DNA of 38,185 nucleotides from Bacteroidales bacterium (GTDB lineage Bacteria; Bacteroidota; Bacteroidia; Bacteroidales; UBA932). The DNA lies in the NCBI GenBank assembly GCA_017558775.1, contig JAFYTP010000007.1, positions 1-38,185 of the forward strand. The letters run 5' to 3'. Numbering within the stretch: the stretch's first letter is position 1; each line of letters begins with the position of its first letter. A program made the position numbers and the translations under genes. The notes under the pieces are model-generated. The model made no database searches, was not told the DNA's origin, and saw nothing but the letters and a program-made list of their open reading frames with translations. Shown here one piece after another: positions 7,648 to 17,099 of the stretch.

Positions 7648-9318
7648 TCATTCAACCTCGAAGGTGAACTCCTGATAAACCGGTTTCCCGTCCTCCGTGA
7701 AGCCTTCGGCGACGGCCTTGAAGCGGCCGGAGTAACCCGGGGCGGTGATTTCGATGCGGTAGTCGGAGTCGGTATCCAGCTTCAGGATGGGGTGCCAGTA
7801 AAGGAGCTGGCGGAGATCCTGGCCCTCTCCGGGAGGAACGGCGCCGTTGTAGGCCACCGGATAGGCGACGCCCTGGAAGTCCACCACGCGCACGTTGGCG
7901 GGGAAGTAAAGGGCGGTGACGTAGTTCTTCTTGGTGATGAAATTCACGAGCCCATGGAAAGGAACCGTACCGCAGACGAAAGACTGGTCGTAAATGTCGA
8001 TGTCGTCGATGAGCATCGCGTCGAAATCAAGCAGCGGCTGGAGGTCGCTGAGAACCACCCCGTCCATCATCACCAGGATGTTGCCCGTCCGGTCGAACCG
8101 CTTCTGGAGGGCGTCGGAAACGATGAGCTGCATCACGGTCCGTCCCTTTTCCTTTTTCAAGGTCACTTCCGGCAGGATCTCGACCACGATTTCCTGGACG
8201 GAATGGAAGCGGACATAGTCGTCCAGATGATAGCGGTGGCGGGCTACGGAGGAAAGCAGAAGGTCTTCCCGGTGCGGCATAAAGGCGGCGAGCGTGTCGA
8301 TGCGGAGGGCCTTCTCCGACCGCAGGGCGCTCTTGCGGGCCATCAGGTCCGCTTTCTGGGCCGGGCTCAGCCTGAGTTTCGGAAGAGAACCGGATTCCGG
8401 ATGGAAGAAGGGGCTTTCAAATTCGATGTACCCTTCCTTCCGGTCCAGCTGGGACACCTCGCAAACGATCTCCCGGTTGCCGTAGATGTTGGAAGTATAG
8501 AAGTGAATGAGGTCGTTGTCGGTCTGCCCGATGTACAGGTCCGTCGGAGAACCCGCGGTGGACAGGGTCGTGTAGGTATAGTTGTCCTCGTCTTCCCGAT
8601 AGGAACCCCGTACGCGGGCGGAAACGATCTCGCCGTCGCCTTCCGGCACGACGGCCCTGTTCAGGGAAATGGCCCTGGGAAGCGCCCGGAGGAAGCTTCC
8701 CGGCGTATTCTCCCGGGCGGCCGGAAGAAGACCGTCTTCGTGGTAGACGGAAAGGCTCAGGGAGGCGGCGGGGCCGCCGTTGTGCAGCGTCAGGACCGTG
8801 GGCGCGCCTTTCGGAACGCGGATCCGCGTGGAAAGGTCCAGGGATCCTTCCGGGGCGACAGCCTCCGGCGCGAGGGCTTCATAAGCCTGTTCGTCCAGGA
8901 TTTCCACCCCGTCCGGAACCCGGGCGCCGGACGTGCTGTTGAAGATGGTCAGGACGCGGGATCCGGCCATCCAGGGCGTGTCCTTTTCGGCGGCGTTGAC
9001 CGCTGTATAGGCGACGAGCCGGTAGGTGCCGGTGGGCGTGGTGACCGGAATCCGGAACGACCCGGCGCCCCGGCCCTCCAGAAGGCCTATTTTGGCCGTA
9101 CAAGCCGTTCCGGACTCCGAGATGAGTTCCAGGTAGGATACGGCGCTTGCGTTCGAAAAACGGCCGTTTTCGTCCAAATCGGTGAGGGAGCACCAGACCG
9201 CATCCCCGGCCAGGTAGACGTTGCGGTCCGTGGAAACATAGAGGCGCTCAACGGGCGCCTGCGCGGCGACCGTCCCGGCAATCGCCAGGAAAGTGATGGT
9301 CAATAACTTCTTTCTCAT
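7648..9318 (-). CDS. Periplasmic/outer-membrane protein with N-terminal MG2-like domain and an orphan TonB-plug-like domain
   Basis: 556 residues from ATG 9318 (MRKKLLTITFLAIAGTVAAQ, a clear signal peptide). Residues about 22-110 (ERLYVSTDRNVYLAGDAVWC, later GTYRLVAYT) match the macroglobulin MG2-type beta domain found in many Bacteroidetes proteins. Residues about 405-470 resemble a TonB receptor plug: VMMDGVVLSD, then DDIDIYD, then GLVNFITKKN, matching the usual IDG-V, IESIEVLKG and G-V-I-x-ITTK pattern. No beta-barrel follows; only about 85 residues remain. The start overlaps the stop of the upstream DUF4249 gene (ATGA), so the two are translationally coupled. A start at 9333 would add MGRSR ahead of the signal peptide and is less likely. 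It is the last gene of the hflX-receptor operon. Confidence 0.7.
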   Translation of the reverse strand: MRKKLLTITFLAIAGTVAAQAPVERLYVSTDRNVYLAGDAVWCSLTDLDENGRFSNASAVSYLELISESGTACTAKIGLLEGRGAGSFRIPVTTPTGTYRLVAYTAVNAAEKDTPWMAGSRVLTIFNSTSGARVPDGVEILDEQAYEALAPEAVAPEGSLDLSTRIRVPKGAPTVLTLHNGGPAASLSLSVYHEDGLLPAARENTPGSFLRALPRAISLNRAVVPEGDGEIVSARVRGSYREDEDNYTYTTLSTAGSPTDLYIGQTDNDLIHFYTSNIYGNREIVCEVSQLDRKEGYIEFESPFFHPESGSLPKLRLSPAQKADLMARKSALRSEKALRIDTLAAFMPHREDLLLSSVARHRYHLDDYVRFHSVQEIVVEILPEVTLKKEKGRTVMQLIVSDALQKRFDRTGNILVMMDGVVLSDLQPLLDFDAMLIDDIDIYDQSFVCGTVPFHGLVNFITKKNYVTALYFPANVRVVDFQGVAYPVAYNGAVPPGEGQDLRQLLYWHPILKLDTDSDYRIEITAPGYSGRFKAVAEGFTEDGKPVYQEFTFEVE

Positions 9319-10499
9319 TCTGGATCGTCCCAAAAATCAGGTCTCTTTTTCGTTCCGCCGGCGGCCCGGCAGTCATAGCAGGAACGGTCTCCCCATCCGT
9401 AGGGTCCCTCCATGGTCGGATCGCGTTCCGAATTAGTGTTCTCTACGAGCGGCTGGTATCCAATGTTCCAGTATTCCGTGTATTGACTCTCAATCAGATA
9501 CTTGAGGGCATCCTGGTTCGGCCGCTTGTATTTATGGTACCGTGTGTCCAGGAAGGCCCGTTTCGAGACAGCCCTGGAAACAACGACATAGCCGAGCACT
9601 TCCCGGTCGGGATCGCTTTCGCAGCGGAGATTTCCGGCGATTTCGCCCGGATTCGGCGTGAAGAGGTTGTCGCCGCCGTCGGTATTGCTCTCAAGATTCT
9701 TCAGGAAGCGGTAGGTGGCGGGCGTGATGGCCTTCGCCTTCACGTTGATGCAGTAGCGCCGGTGGTTTCTATCGCTGTCCCGGCGGAAGGCCAGGAGCGG
9801 ATAGGCATGGATGCCGTTATCGGTCATCCCGGTATAGTCGATGGGGAAAGTCATCCCGCTGTCGTAGGACCTAAAGCACCAGTATCCGTCATAATCAGGG
9901 GGGATTCCCGGAGAGATCTCCTGCGTTTCCGGATCGTAGATAAAGTTCAGGGACCAGTCGGCGTGAAACTCCCACGTCTCGTCATAGGAAAGGAGGAAGT
10001 AGCCGGTCCCGTTGTCCCCGCCGTCTACGGACACGCTGACAATCACGTCGGTGTCGGTGGCCGAAAACTCGATTTCCGAGATGACGGGCGGCTCCGTGAT
10101 GTCGCTCCAGTCGCTGGTATAGAATCCGCCCAAGGCTTCGATGCACAGGCGATAACGCCGGTCCGCAGGCGCATTTTCGGTAGGAATGGTGAAAAGAGCG
10201 TTGCCGTAGACGCCGGTGAGGTACCAGGTATAGCCGTCACTCAGGACGCCCTCGTATTTGTCTCCGGCATCGTCTTCCACCCAGACTTTCGAGTCGCGGA
10301 AATCCGGCATCGGTTCCGAATCGTAATCGCGCCACATGGAAATGAGGGTGGACAGCAGGACGGTGGAGGGCTCCCCGATGGTGATGTTTCCATCGACCGC
10401 CAGGATACCCTGCGGAGCCTTCTCAAGTTCCGGAGTATAGGGGTAGATGCAGGCCGTTGCGCACAGGAGAACGGCGACAAAGGACAGGATCTTTCTCAT
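9315..10499 (-). CDS. DUF4249-family lipoprotein
   Basis: 394 residues with signal peptide MRKILSFVAVLLCATAC (lipidated Cys17) followed by IYPYTPELEKAPQGILAVDG, the typical N-terminus of DUF4249 proteins: a lipoprotein Cys, a short linker, then a first beta strand with V-D-G. The rest is beta-rich, with a Cys pair near the C-terminus (SCYDCRAAGG). DUF4249 proteins are usually encoded next to a TonB-dependent receptor and are thought to be its surface partner. No substrate is known. The start overlaps the stop of the receptor gene (ATGA at 10496-10499), and the stop overlaps the start of the MG2/plug gene, so all three are made together. Confidence 0.82.
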   Translation of the reverse strand: MRKILSFVAVLLCATACIYPYTPELEKAPQGILAVDGNITIGEPSTVLLSTLISMWRDYDSEPMPDFRDSKVWVEDDAGDKYEGVLSDGYTWYLTGVYGNALFTIPTENAPADRRYRLCIEALGGFYTSDWSDITEPPVISEIEFSATDTDVIVSVSVDGGDNGTGYFLLSYDETWEFHADWSLNFIYDPETQEISPGIPPDYDGYWCFRSYDSGMTFPIDYTGMTDNGIHAYPLLAFRRDSDRNHRRYCINVKAKAITPATYRFLKNLESNTDGGDNLFTPNPGEIAGNLRCESDPDREVLGYVVVSRAVSKRAFLDTRYHKYKRPNQDALKYLIESQYTEYWNIGYQPLVENTNSERDPTMEGPYGWGDRSCYDCRAAGGTKKRPDFWDDPE

Positions 10500-13400
10500 C
10501 AGAACAGGAGGTTAATGTTGATGTAGGGGATTTGGGTGGCGAAGACGGAGAGCATATACCCTTTTGATAAGCCGTAAGGCGACGTCTTGAAGAAGACCGA
10601 ATAGGGATTCTTCCGTCCGGTGATGTTGTACACGCCCAGGGTGATCGTCGTGTGGTAGATGGCCTTCAGGTAATGGCCCGGGTCGATGTTAAACGCGAGG
10701 TCGGCGCGGAAATAGTCCGGAATCCGGTAGGCGTTCCGTTCGGAATAGGCCATCCGGTAGGTGCCGGCATAATAGTATATGCCGATGGGAACGGTGACCG
10801 GCCGGCCGGTGGAATAATCCACGTTGAGCGAGAAGCTGTAGCGGTGGGTGAGGGCGAGGTTGGTCACGAGCTTGAACTCGTGCGGCTTGTCGTAGGGGGC
10901 GTTGTACCAGTGGCCATGGGCAATGGCCTCATTGCCGCGGTCCCCCATTTCCTTCTGACGCGCGCGGGAGTAGCTGTAGGAAGCCCATCCGGTGATCTTT
11001 CCGGTGGTTTTCCGCGCCATGAGCTCCACGCCGTAGGCGCGGCCCTTGACGGGAACGAGCTCCTCCGCGAGGTTCGGATTCATCGACAGGGTGGCGCCGG
11101 GCAGGAAGTCCAGGGCCCGGTATGTCTGCTTGAAATAGGTTTCCAGGGTAAAGTCGATGCCCGTGTTCAGTTCCGTCCAGTACGCGCCGGTGGCCGCCTG
11201 CCAGCCCCAGGTGGGCTTGATCAGGCCGTCGCTGAGCTTCCAGGTGTCCATCGGCGAGACCGCTGACGTGTTGGAAATCAGATGGATGTTCTGGGACAGG
11301 GAGTTCAGGCCCGCCTTGAACGAGAGGTTTTCCGTGGGGGAATACTTGAAGGCGAGCCGGATGTCGGGCATGGCATAGAGTTTCTTCCCGGTCTGGGCGT
11401 AGAAAGCGGTCAGGCGCGCGCCGGCCTCCATGGACAGTTCTTCGGTGGGTTTCCAGGTGTCCGCGGCATAGACCGCGGGCTCGAGCGCCAGTTCCCGGTC
11501 CAGACGGCGGTCGAGGACGTGGGATTCGGCGCCAAAATGGGTCATGATGCCGGGATCCAGCGCATAGCCGGTCACGTCCACGCCCCAGGAGAGTTCGTGC
11601 TCGTCCGTCAGCGTCCTTTTCCGGTCGGCTCGGAGGAAAGCCTGGCGGATGTAGGTCTGCAGGTCGTAGGCCCCGCCGGCCCACTGGTGGGCGCCGACGA
11701 GGTTAGAATATTGGTCATAGCCGCCGCTGACCTTCAGGCTGCCTTCCTCCGTCCGGTGTTTCCACGCCAAGGAAGCGTTGAGGTTGCCGTACCGGAAAGT
11801 CGTGTCTCCGCCGAAGGAGAAACGGTCCGTGGCATAATAGACATAAGCATGGAGGGAGTTGTCGTCGTCCATCCGGTGGGCGATGCCCAGGTTTGCGTCC
11901 GTGAAACCGGCCGAGCCGCCGGCGTAGGCGCTCTCCTTCGGCAGTCTTTTCAGGATCCAGTCGGAGTAGGAGGTGCGGGCTCCGGCGATAATGGAAGTCT
12001 TGCCCTTGTTCAGCGGCCCTTCCACATGGATGCGGCTGGTGAGAATGCCGATGCCGGCGGATCCTTTCCATTTCTGCATGTCTCCGTCCTTGCTGCCGAC
12101 ATTCAGCACCGAAGACACGCGCCCGCCGTATTCGGCCGGGATGGAGCTCTTGTACAGTTCGATGTTATCGACAATATCGGGGTTGAAAGCGGAGAAAATG
12201 CCGAACAGGTGCGAGGGGTTGTAGATGGTGTTGCCGTTGAACAGGATGAGGTTCTGGTCGGCGCTGCCGCCGCGGACGTTGAATCCGCCGGAGGCCTCGC
12301 CCACGGTCTTGATGCCGGGCAGGGTCAAGACCGCCTTGATGATGTCCCCTTCCCCGAAGGCCGACGGAATCTTGTTGACCGTCTTCACGCTCACCTTTTC
12401 CACGCCCATCTCCGTGTTCCGGTGCTGGGCCATGCTCTCGGCGGACACGACGGCTTCCTTGAGCATCGTCACCTTCTCGGTCATCATGACGTTGAGGCCG
12501 CCGTCGGAATGGACCTGTACCCTCAGGGCCAGCTCTTCCTTTCCTTCCGAGCTGAAATTCAGGATGTTCTCGCCGCCGGGAAGGTTGATCCGGTATTCAC
12601 CGTTCCGGTTGGTGCGGGTATAGGTCTTGGTGGCGTCGTCGAAGATGACGACCCCGTACATCGGCTCGCCCGTTTCCGCTTCCCGCACGATGCCGCGGAC
12701 GGTCTTGACGGCCTTTCCCTTGTCCAGGGACGGGTCGCCCACGGTATAGACCTTGTTCCGGTAGGAGGCGAGCAGGGGATTGTCCACATACTGGACGGAA
12801 ACGGTATCTTTCTTCCGCTCGGCGAAATAGCCGTCCGGCAGGCCGATTCCCGTTCCCGGGAGGTCCGGCTCGGCGACAACACCCGTCGGAGCCGCCACGG
12901 AATGGCTGTGCCAGGTAACCTTGTCAATGCCCAGGGAAGGCTCCCCCGCGGGCGCCTGGAGCCGCCGGTTGAGATTCCTTTTCGAGATTTTCTTCAATGC
13001 CCCTTTCTCCAGGGCGTAGTACGTATCCTTCTCGTCGAAAAAGTTATAGACGTCCGAACGGAAGTCTTCGGTCCCCTTTCTCATCATCTGCCCGCCGGTA
13101 CCATCGAAACGCAGCACCTTGGAGCGCGTCATCAGCAGCGGAGTTTCTCCGTCCCGGATTACCATGAAATAGCCAGCCGGGGCCTCTTTCCAGCCCAGAT
13201 ACTGCAGGTTGACAAAGAGGTCCGGGCCCATGGTGAACCAGGCCACCTGGTCGCGGAAGACGACCACAGGGCTGGATTTCTCCAGCGGTCGGACCTGCAG
13301 CTCCCCTTCGTGGGCGTCCAGATTGAGGGAGACGTCCCGGTAGAGCTTGCCGTTGTACATTACATTGCCCCGCTGGAACGCCTTCTGTTCCCAGAAGTAA

Positions 13401-13540
13401 GTGCCATTGAACTTGTAAGGATAGACACCGGGCAATTTTCCCCGGAAAATGGTGGCGTAGGCGCTTTCCTCGCGGTCTTGACCGATGGCGGTAACGGAAA
13501 GCAATAGCGCTGAGAGTAGGACCAGTATCCTTTTTACCAT
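10499..13540 (-). CDS. TonB-dependent receptor with an extra N-terminal beta domain
   Basis: 1013 residues from ATG 13540 (MVKRILVLLSALLLSVTAIG signal peptide). Residues about 30-250 form a domain not seen in standard receptors: V-M-Y-N-G-K-L-Y-R-D-V-S-L-N-L-D, then VVFRDQVAWF, then YFMVIRDGETPLLMTR. This resembles a Bacteroidetes periplasmic beta domain usually found in separate proteins. A carboxypeptidase-regulatory domain follows at about 280-370 (VRGIVREAETGEPMYGV), then a plug at about 390-510 (GFNVRGGSADQNLILFNGN) and a barrel. The gene overlaps the 3' end of hflX by 7 bp (ATGGTAA) and the DUF4249 gene by 1 codon. In-frame codons upstream to 13651 lie inside hflX and were not used. Confidence 0.85.
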   Translation of the reverse strand: MVKRILVLLSALLLSVTAIGQDREESAYATIFRGKLPGVYPYKFNGTYFWEQKAFQRGNVMYNGKLYRDVSLNLDAHEGELQVRPLEKSSPVVVFRDQVAWFTMGPDLFVNLQYLGWKEAPAGYFMVIRDGETPLLMTRSKVLRFDGTGGQMMRKGTEDFRSDVYNFFDEKDTYYALEKGALKKISKRNLNRRLQAPAGEPSLGIDKVTWHSHSVAAPTGVVAEPDLPGTGIGLPDGYFAERKKDTVSVQYVDNPLLASYRNKVYTVGDPSLDKGKAVKTVRGIVREAETGEPMYGVVIFDDATKTYTRTNRNGEYRINLPGGENILNFSSEGKEELALRVQVHSDGGLNVMMTEKVTMLKEAVVSAESMAQHRNTEMGVEKVSVKTVNKIPSAFGEGDIIKAVLTLPGIKTVGEASGGFNVRGGSADQNLILFNGNTIYNPSHLFGIFSAFNPDIVDNIELYKSSIPAEYGGRVSSVLNVGSKDGDMQKWKGSAGIGILTSRIHVEGPLNKGKTSIIAGARTSYSDWILKRLPKESAYAGGSAGFTDANLGIAHRMDDDNSLHAYVYYATDRFSFGGDTTFRYGNLNASLAWKHRTEEGSLKVSGGYDQYSNLVGAHQWAGGAYDLQTYIRQAFLRADRKRTLTDEHELSWGVDVTGYALDPGIMTHFGAESHVLDRRLDRELALEPAVYAADTWKPTEELSMEAGARLTAFYAQTGKKLYAMPDIRLAFKYSPTENLSFKAGLNSLSQNIHLISNTSAVSPMDTWKLSDGLIKPTWGWQAATGAYWTELNTGIDFTLETYFKQTYRALDFLPGATLSMNPNLAEELVPVKGRAYGVELMARKTTGKITGWASYSYSRARQKEMGDRGNEAIAHGHWYNAPYDKPHEFKLVTNLALTHRYSFSLNVDYSTGRPVTVPIGIYYYAGTYRMAYSERNAYRIPDYFRADLAFNIDPGHYLKAIYHTTITLGVYNITGRKNPYSVFFKTSPYGLSKGYMLSVFATQIPYININLLF

Positions 13541-14718
13541 AAAAAATTGTTGAACGGGTAGCGTCCGGCGTGGATTTCCGCTACCATCTTGTAAAGGTCG
13601 TTCCGGAGCTTTTCGATGCCGATCTTCTCCTTCGCGGAGATGAATATGCACGGGGTTTTCTCCAGGGCGATCCAGCTGTTTTTAAGTTCGTCCAGAGTCC
13701 GGTTCTTGGCCTCTTTCGGGGTGAGGGAGAACTCGTCGTAGGGTTCATAGGTGTAGGCGTCGACCTTGTTGAACACGACATAGACGGGCTTGTTCGCCGC
13801 GCCGATGTCGCGCAGGGTCTGTTCCACCACCTGCATCTGTTCCTCGAATTCGGGATGGGAAATGTCCACCACGTGAACGAGGATGTCAGCCTCCCGGACC
13901 TCGTCCAGGGTGCTCTTGAAGGCTTCGACCAGCTGTGTGGGGAGTTTTCGGATGAAGCCGACGGTGTCCGACAGCAGGAACGGGCAGTTCTCGATGACCA
14001 CTTTCCGGACCGTTGTGTCCAAGGTCGCGAAGAGCTTGTTTTCCGCGAAGACGTCGGATTTGGCCAGAAGGTTCATCAGCGTGCTCTTGCCCACGTTGGT
14101 ATATCCCACGAGGGCCAGGCGCACGAGGGACCCGCGGTTACTCCGCTGGGTGGCCATCTGACGGTCCACCTTCTTGAGCTCCTCCTTGAGCTTGGCGATC
14201 TGCTGCTTGACGATACGGCGGTCCACCTCGATCTGGGTTTCACCCATACCGCCTCGGGTTCCCATGCCGCCGCGCTGCCGCTCCAAGTGCGTCCACATAC
14301 CGGCGAGACGGGGTAACATATATTGATAATGAGCCAGTTCCACCTGCGTCTTCGCATAGGAAGTCTTCGCCCGCTGGGCGAAAATCTCCAGGATCAGGCT
14401 GGTCCGGTCGATGACGTCGGAACACTCGATGATCTTCTCGATGTTACGCTGCTGCGTCCCTGTGAGCTCATCATCGAAGATGACGTACTGGATCTCGTTC
14501 TCCGCGCAGTATTCCTTGATTTCCTGAAGTTTTCCCGTGCCGATGTAGGTGGCCTTGTCGGGCCGGTCCATCCGCTGCATGAACATCTTGTCTCCGATGG
14601 CTCCGGCGGTCTCCGCCAGGAACTGCAGTTCATCAAGATACTCCTGTACCTTGCGCTCCCCTCCCTTTTCCAGGACGACGCCGACGAATACGGCTTTCTC
14701 TGTCTTGTATTGACTCAT
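13534..14718 (-). CDS. hflX: GTPase HflX (ribosome-associated)
   Basis: 394 residues. The N-terminal HflX domain is present (GTGKLQEIKEYC, FDDELTGTQQRNIEK, DRTSLILEIFAQRAKT), then the glycine-rich GGMGTRGGMGETQIEVDRR linker and a coiled helix. The G domain has G1 GYTNVGKST (about 204-213), G3 DTVGF, and G4 NKVD (about 316-319). HflX splits or rescues stalled 70S ribosomes, especially under stress. It is the first gene of a minus-strand operon: its last codons overlap the start of a TonB-dependent receptor gene. A divergent promoter region to ybeY lies upstream. ATG 14718 (MSQYKTEKAVFVGV) is the natural start. Confidence 0.95.
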   Translation of the reverse strand: MSQYKTEKAVFVGVVLEKGGERKVQEYLDELQFLAETAGAIGDKMFMQRMDRPDKATYIGTGKLQEIKEYCAENEIQYVIFDDELTGTQQRNIEKIIECSDVIDRTSLILEIFAQRAKTSYAKTQVELAHYQYMLPRLAGMWTHLERQRGGMGTRGGMGETQIEVDRRIVKQQIAKLKEELKKVDRQMATQRSNRGSLVRLALVGYTNVGKSTLMNLLAKSDVFAENKLFATLDTTVRKVVIENCPFLLSDTVGFIRKLPTQLVEAFKSTLDEVREADILVHVVDISHPEFEEQMQVVEQTLRDIGAANKPVYVVFNKVDAYTYEPYDEFSLTPKEAKNRTLDELKNSWIALEKTPCIFISAKEKIGIEKLRNDLYKMVAEIHAGRYPFNNFLW

Positions 14719-14764
14719 TCTTTCTTAAAACTTGCTACTTGTCCAAATACTGCATACAATCTTA

Positions 14765-14799
14765 CAAAAATAACCATTTTATTCGTAGATTTGCACAAA
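14765..14799 (-). promoter_or_regulatory. Candidate promoter of the hflX operon
   Basis: On the minus strand, TTTG (14799-14796) and TATTTTTG (14772-14765) are 23 bp apart. The -7 box is a perfect TAnnTTTG, but the spacing is 2-3 bp longer than usual. The predicted leader before hflX ATG 14718 is about 43 nt. Confidence 0.4.
14786..14793 (+). promoter_or_regulatory. -7 box (TAGATTTG) of ybeY
   Basis: A perfect TAnnTTTG match 16 bp before the ybeY ATG. No clear TTG lies at the -33 position. The predicted leader is about 13 nt. The box interleaves with the minus-strand hflX promoter. Confidence 0.45.
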
Positions 14800-14809
14800 A
14801 TTCCTGGGT

Positions 14810-15229
14810 ATGGTCTCTTATTTTACGGAAGACACATCGTTCGCTTTCAAGGAGAAACGGCTGACCAGCCGCTGGCTCAAACTCGTTGCTGAAAGCGAGA
14901 TCCGCCGGCTGGGAGATATCTCCGTCATTTTCTGTTCGGACAACTACATCCTGGACGTGAATATGAAGTATCTCCAGCACGATTATTTCACGGACATCAT
15001 CACCTTCGACTACTGCGAAGGCGACCGCCTGAACGGCGACCTGTTCATCAGTGTCGATTCTGTCCGGGAGAACGCCTCGTTCTACGGGACGGAGTTCGCC
15101 GACGAGCTGAACCGGGTGATTGTCCATGGCCTCCTGCACCTGATCGGCTATGACGACCATACGAAAGAGGATATCGCCGAGATGCGGGCCAAGGAGAACT
15201 ATTATCTGTCCCTTCGTGAACTCGTTTGA
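14810..15229 (+). CDS. ybeY: Endoribonuclease YbeY (16S rRNA maturation)
   Basis: 139 residues, normal for the family. The signature is [12 protein letters not shown]: His106 and His110 plus Asp116 at the spacing where many bacteria have the third metal-ligand His, with His117 next to it. An Asp at this place is, as I recall, common in Bacteroidetes YbeY. The [11 protein letters not shown] segment is also characteristic. YbeY acts in 16S rRNA 3'-end processing and ribosome quality control. It overlaps the start of mnmG by 14 bp, so the two are co-translated. ATG 14810 fits the promoter box at 14786-14793. Confidence 0.93.
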   Translation: MVSYFTEDTSFAFKEKRLTSRWLKLVAESEIRRLGDISVIFCSDNYILDVNMKYLQHDYFTDIITFDYCEGDRLNGDLFISVDSVRENASFYGTEFADELNRVIVHGLLHLIGYDDHTKEDIAEMRAKENYYLSLRELV

Positions 15230-17072
15230 TATCATCGTCATCGGTGGCGGACACGCCGGCTGCGAAGCGGCGATGGCCGCCGCGTCGCTGGGCTCCTCCG
15301 TCCTGCTGGTCTCCCCCGACCTGAACGGCTTCGCCAAGATGTCGTGCAACCCGGCCGTGGGCGGAATCGCCAAAGGACAGATCGTCCGGGAGATCGACGC
15401 GCTCGGCGGATGGACCGGTGTGGTCACGGATGCCGCGACGCTCCAGTTCCGGATGCTCAACCGCTCCAAGGGCCCCGCGATGTGGAGTCCGCGCGCGCAA
15501 TGCGACAAACTCGCCTTTTCGCTGAAATGGCGCGAAGTGTTGTTAAGTTGCTCTAACTTAAGCGTTTACGCGGATTTTGCGGCAAATCTTCTCTTTGAGA
15601 ATGGCGTTTTGGCGGGCGTCCGTACAGTGACCGGGGCAATTTTCCATTCTCGCGCGGTTGTTTTGACCGCCGGAACCTTCCTGAACGGTCGGATGTTCAT
15701 CGGCACTCACTCCTTCGAGGGAGGCCGCATCGGCGAGCCGGCGGCTTACGGGATCTCCGACCAGATCGCTTCGCTCGGTGTCCCGACCGCCCGGATGAAG
15801 ACCGGCACTCCCCCGCGCATCGACGTCCGCTCCCTCGACCTCTCGAAACTTCCGGTCCAGGTCGGCGACGACAACCCCGCCCGCTTCTCTTTCCTCGACC
15901 GTCCTTCCGCCATCCAGTCCGGCGCCCCTCAGATGGACTGCTACATCCTCCATACGAACGAGAATGTCCATGACATCCTGCGCTCCGGCTTCGACCGCTC
16001 TCCCCTGTTCACGGGTATCATCCACGGCCGCGGCCCGCGCTATTGCCCGAGCATCGAGGACAAGCTCCGCACCTTCGCCGACAAGGATTCCCACCAGCTT
16101 TTCCTAGAGCCCGAAGGCCGCAACAATCCCGAATACTATCTTCAGGGTTTCTCCTCTTCGTTGCCGCAAGAGATCCAGATCGAGGCGATGCACGCCATCC
16201 CCGGACTTGAAAACGCCGTCGTCTTCAAGCCCGCCTATGCAGTCGAATACGACTACTTCGACCCGCAATACCTGAAGTATTCCCTGGAATCCCGTATCGT
16301 CGAAAACCTCTTCCTGGCCGGTCAGGTCAATGGTACTACGGGCTATGAGGAGGCCGCCGCCCAGGGCTTGATGGCTGGTATCAACGCCCATCTCAAGTTC
16401 GCGGAGAAGGATCCTTTTGTGCTTCGCCGGGACGAAGCCTACATCGGCGTCCTCATCGACGACCTCATCAACAAGGGTGTCGACGAGCCCTACCGCATGT
16501 TCACCTCCCGCGCAGAATACCGCATTCTGCTGCGACAGGACAATGCCGATGTGCGCCTGACGCCGAGATCTCACGAGATTGGATTGGCCTCGGAAGAGCG
16601 CTACGCTGCGGTTTGCCGCAAGCTGGACCAGATTGCAGAGCTGCAGGAAATCTGCGAATCCAAGAAAGTTCGGGCCGATAAGGTTAATGATTATTTGGCC
16701 TCCGTGCCCTCCGCTCCCCTATCTGATTCGCGCCATCTTTCCGAACTTGTCGCCCGTCCAGAGCTCTCTCTGGCCGATTTGATGACAATTGTTCCATGTG
16801 GAACATTTTCTCCCGAAGTCATCGAGGCTGTTGAGATCGCCATCAAATACGACGGCTACATCCAGCGTGAAAAACAGCAAGCGGAAAAGAACAATCGCCT
16901 TGAGTACATCAAGATTCCCAGCGACTTCGACTTCGACAAAGTCCAGTCTCTCTCCATCGAATGTCGCCAAAAACTCAAGCGCTACAAGCCTGAAACCATT
17001 GCCCAGGCCTCCCGCATCTCCGGCGTCTCCCCCGCCGACATCGCTGTCTTATTAGTTTTCTTTGGGCGGTAG
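15216..17072 (+). CDS. mnmG: tRNA uridine-5-carboxymethylaminomethyl modification enzyme MnmG (GidA)
   Basis: About 618 residues from GTG 15216 ([20 protein letters not shown]), which puts the FAD-binding GxGxxG-type motif at about residue 10. An ATG at 15150 would add 22 residues read inside ybeY and is unlikely. Family motifs include [37 protein letters not shown] and [20 protein letters not shown]. The helical C-terminal domain that binds MnmE is intact. With MnmE it modifies the wobble uridine of several tRNAs. The coding region contains a parS-like 16-mer at 16790-16805, and another copy follows the stop by 1 bp. MnmG (gidA) genes are often close to the replication origin, which fits. 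Confidence 0.94.
   Translation: MNSFDIIVIGGGHAGCEAAMAAASLGSSVLLVSPDLNGFAKMSCNPAVGGIAKGQIVREIDALGGWTGVVTDAATLQFRMLNRSKGPAMWSPRAQCDKLAFSLKWREVLLSCSNLSVYADFAANLLFENGVLAGVRTVTGAIFHSRAVVLTAGTFLNGRMFIGTHSFEGGRIGEPAAYGISDQIASLGVPTARMKTGTPPRIDVRSLDLSKLPVQVGDDNPARFSFLDRPSAIQSGAPQMDCYILHTNENVHDILRSGFDRSPLFTGIIHGRGPRYCPSIEDKLRTFADKDSHQLFLEPEGRNNPEYYLQGFSSSLPQEIQIEAMHAIPGLENAVVFKPAYAVEYDYFDPQYLKYSLESRIVENLFLAGQVNGTTGYEEAAAQGLMAGINAHLKFAEKDPFVLRRDEAYIGVLIDDLINKGVDEPYRMFTSRAEYRILLRQDNADVRLTPRSHEIGLASEERYAAVCRKLDQIAELQEICESKKVRADKVNDYLASVPSAPLSDSRHLSELVARPELSLADLMTIVPCGTFSPEVIEAVEIAIKYDGYIQREKQQAEKNNRLEYIKIPSDFDFDKVQSLSIECRQKLKRYKPETIAQASRISGVSPADIAVLLVFFGR
16790..16805. promoter_or_regulatory. parS-like site 1 (inside mnmG)
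   Basis: TGTTCCATGTGGAACA, 14 of 16 positions matching the general ParB-binding consensus TGTTNCACGTGAAACA. It is the exact reverse complement of the site at 17074-17089. It is read in frame by mnmG as V-P-C-G-T. Confidence 0.55.
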
Positions 17073-17073
17073 T

Positions 17074-17089
17074 TGTTCCACATGGAACA
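17074..17089. promoter_or_regulatory. parS-like site 2 (1 bp after mnmG stop)
   Basis: TGTTCCACATGGAACA, 14 of 16 positions matching the parS consensus. It lies in non-coding DNA, so coding constraint cannot explain its identity with site 1. Confidence 0.6.
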
Positions 17090-17099
17090 AAATGTCGTT

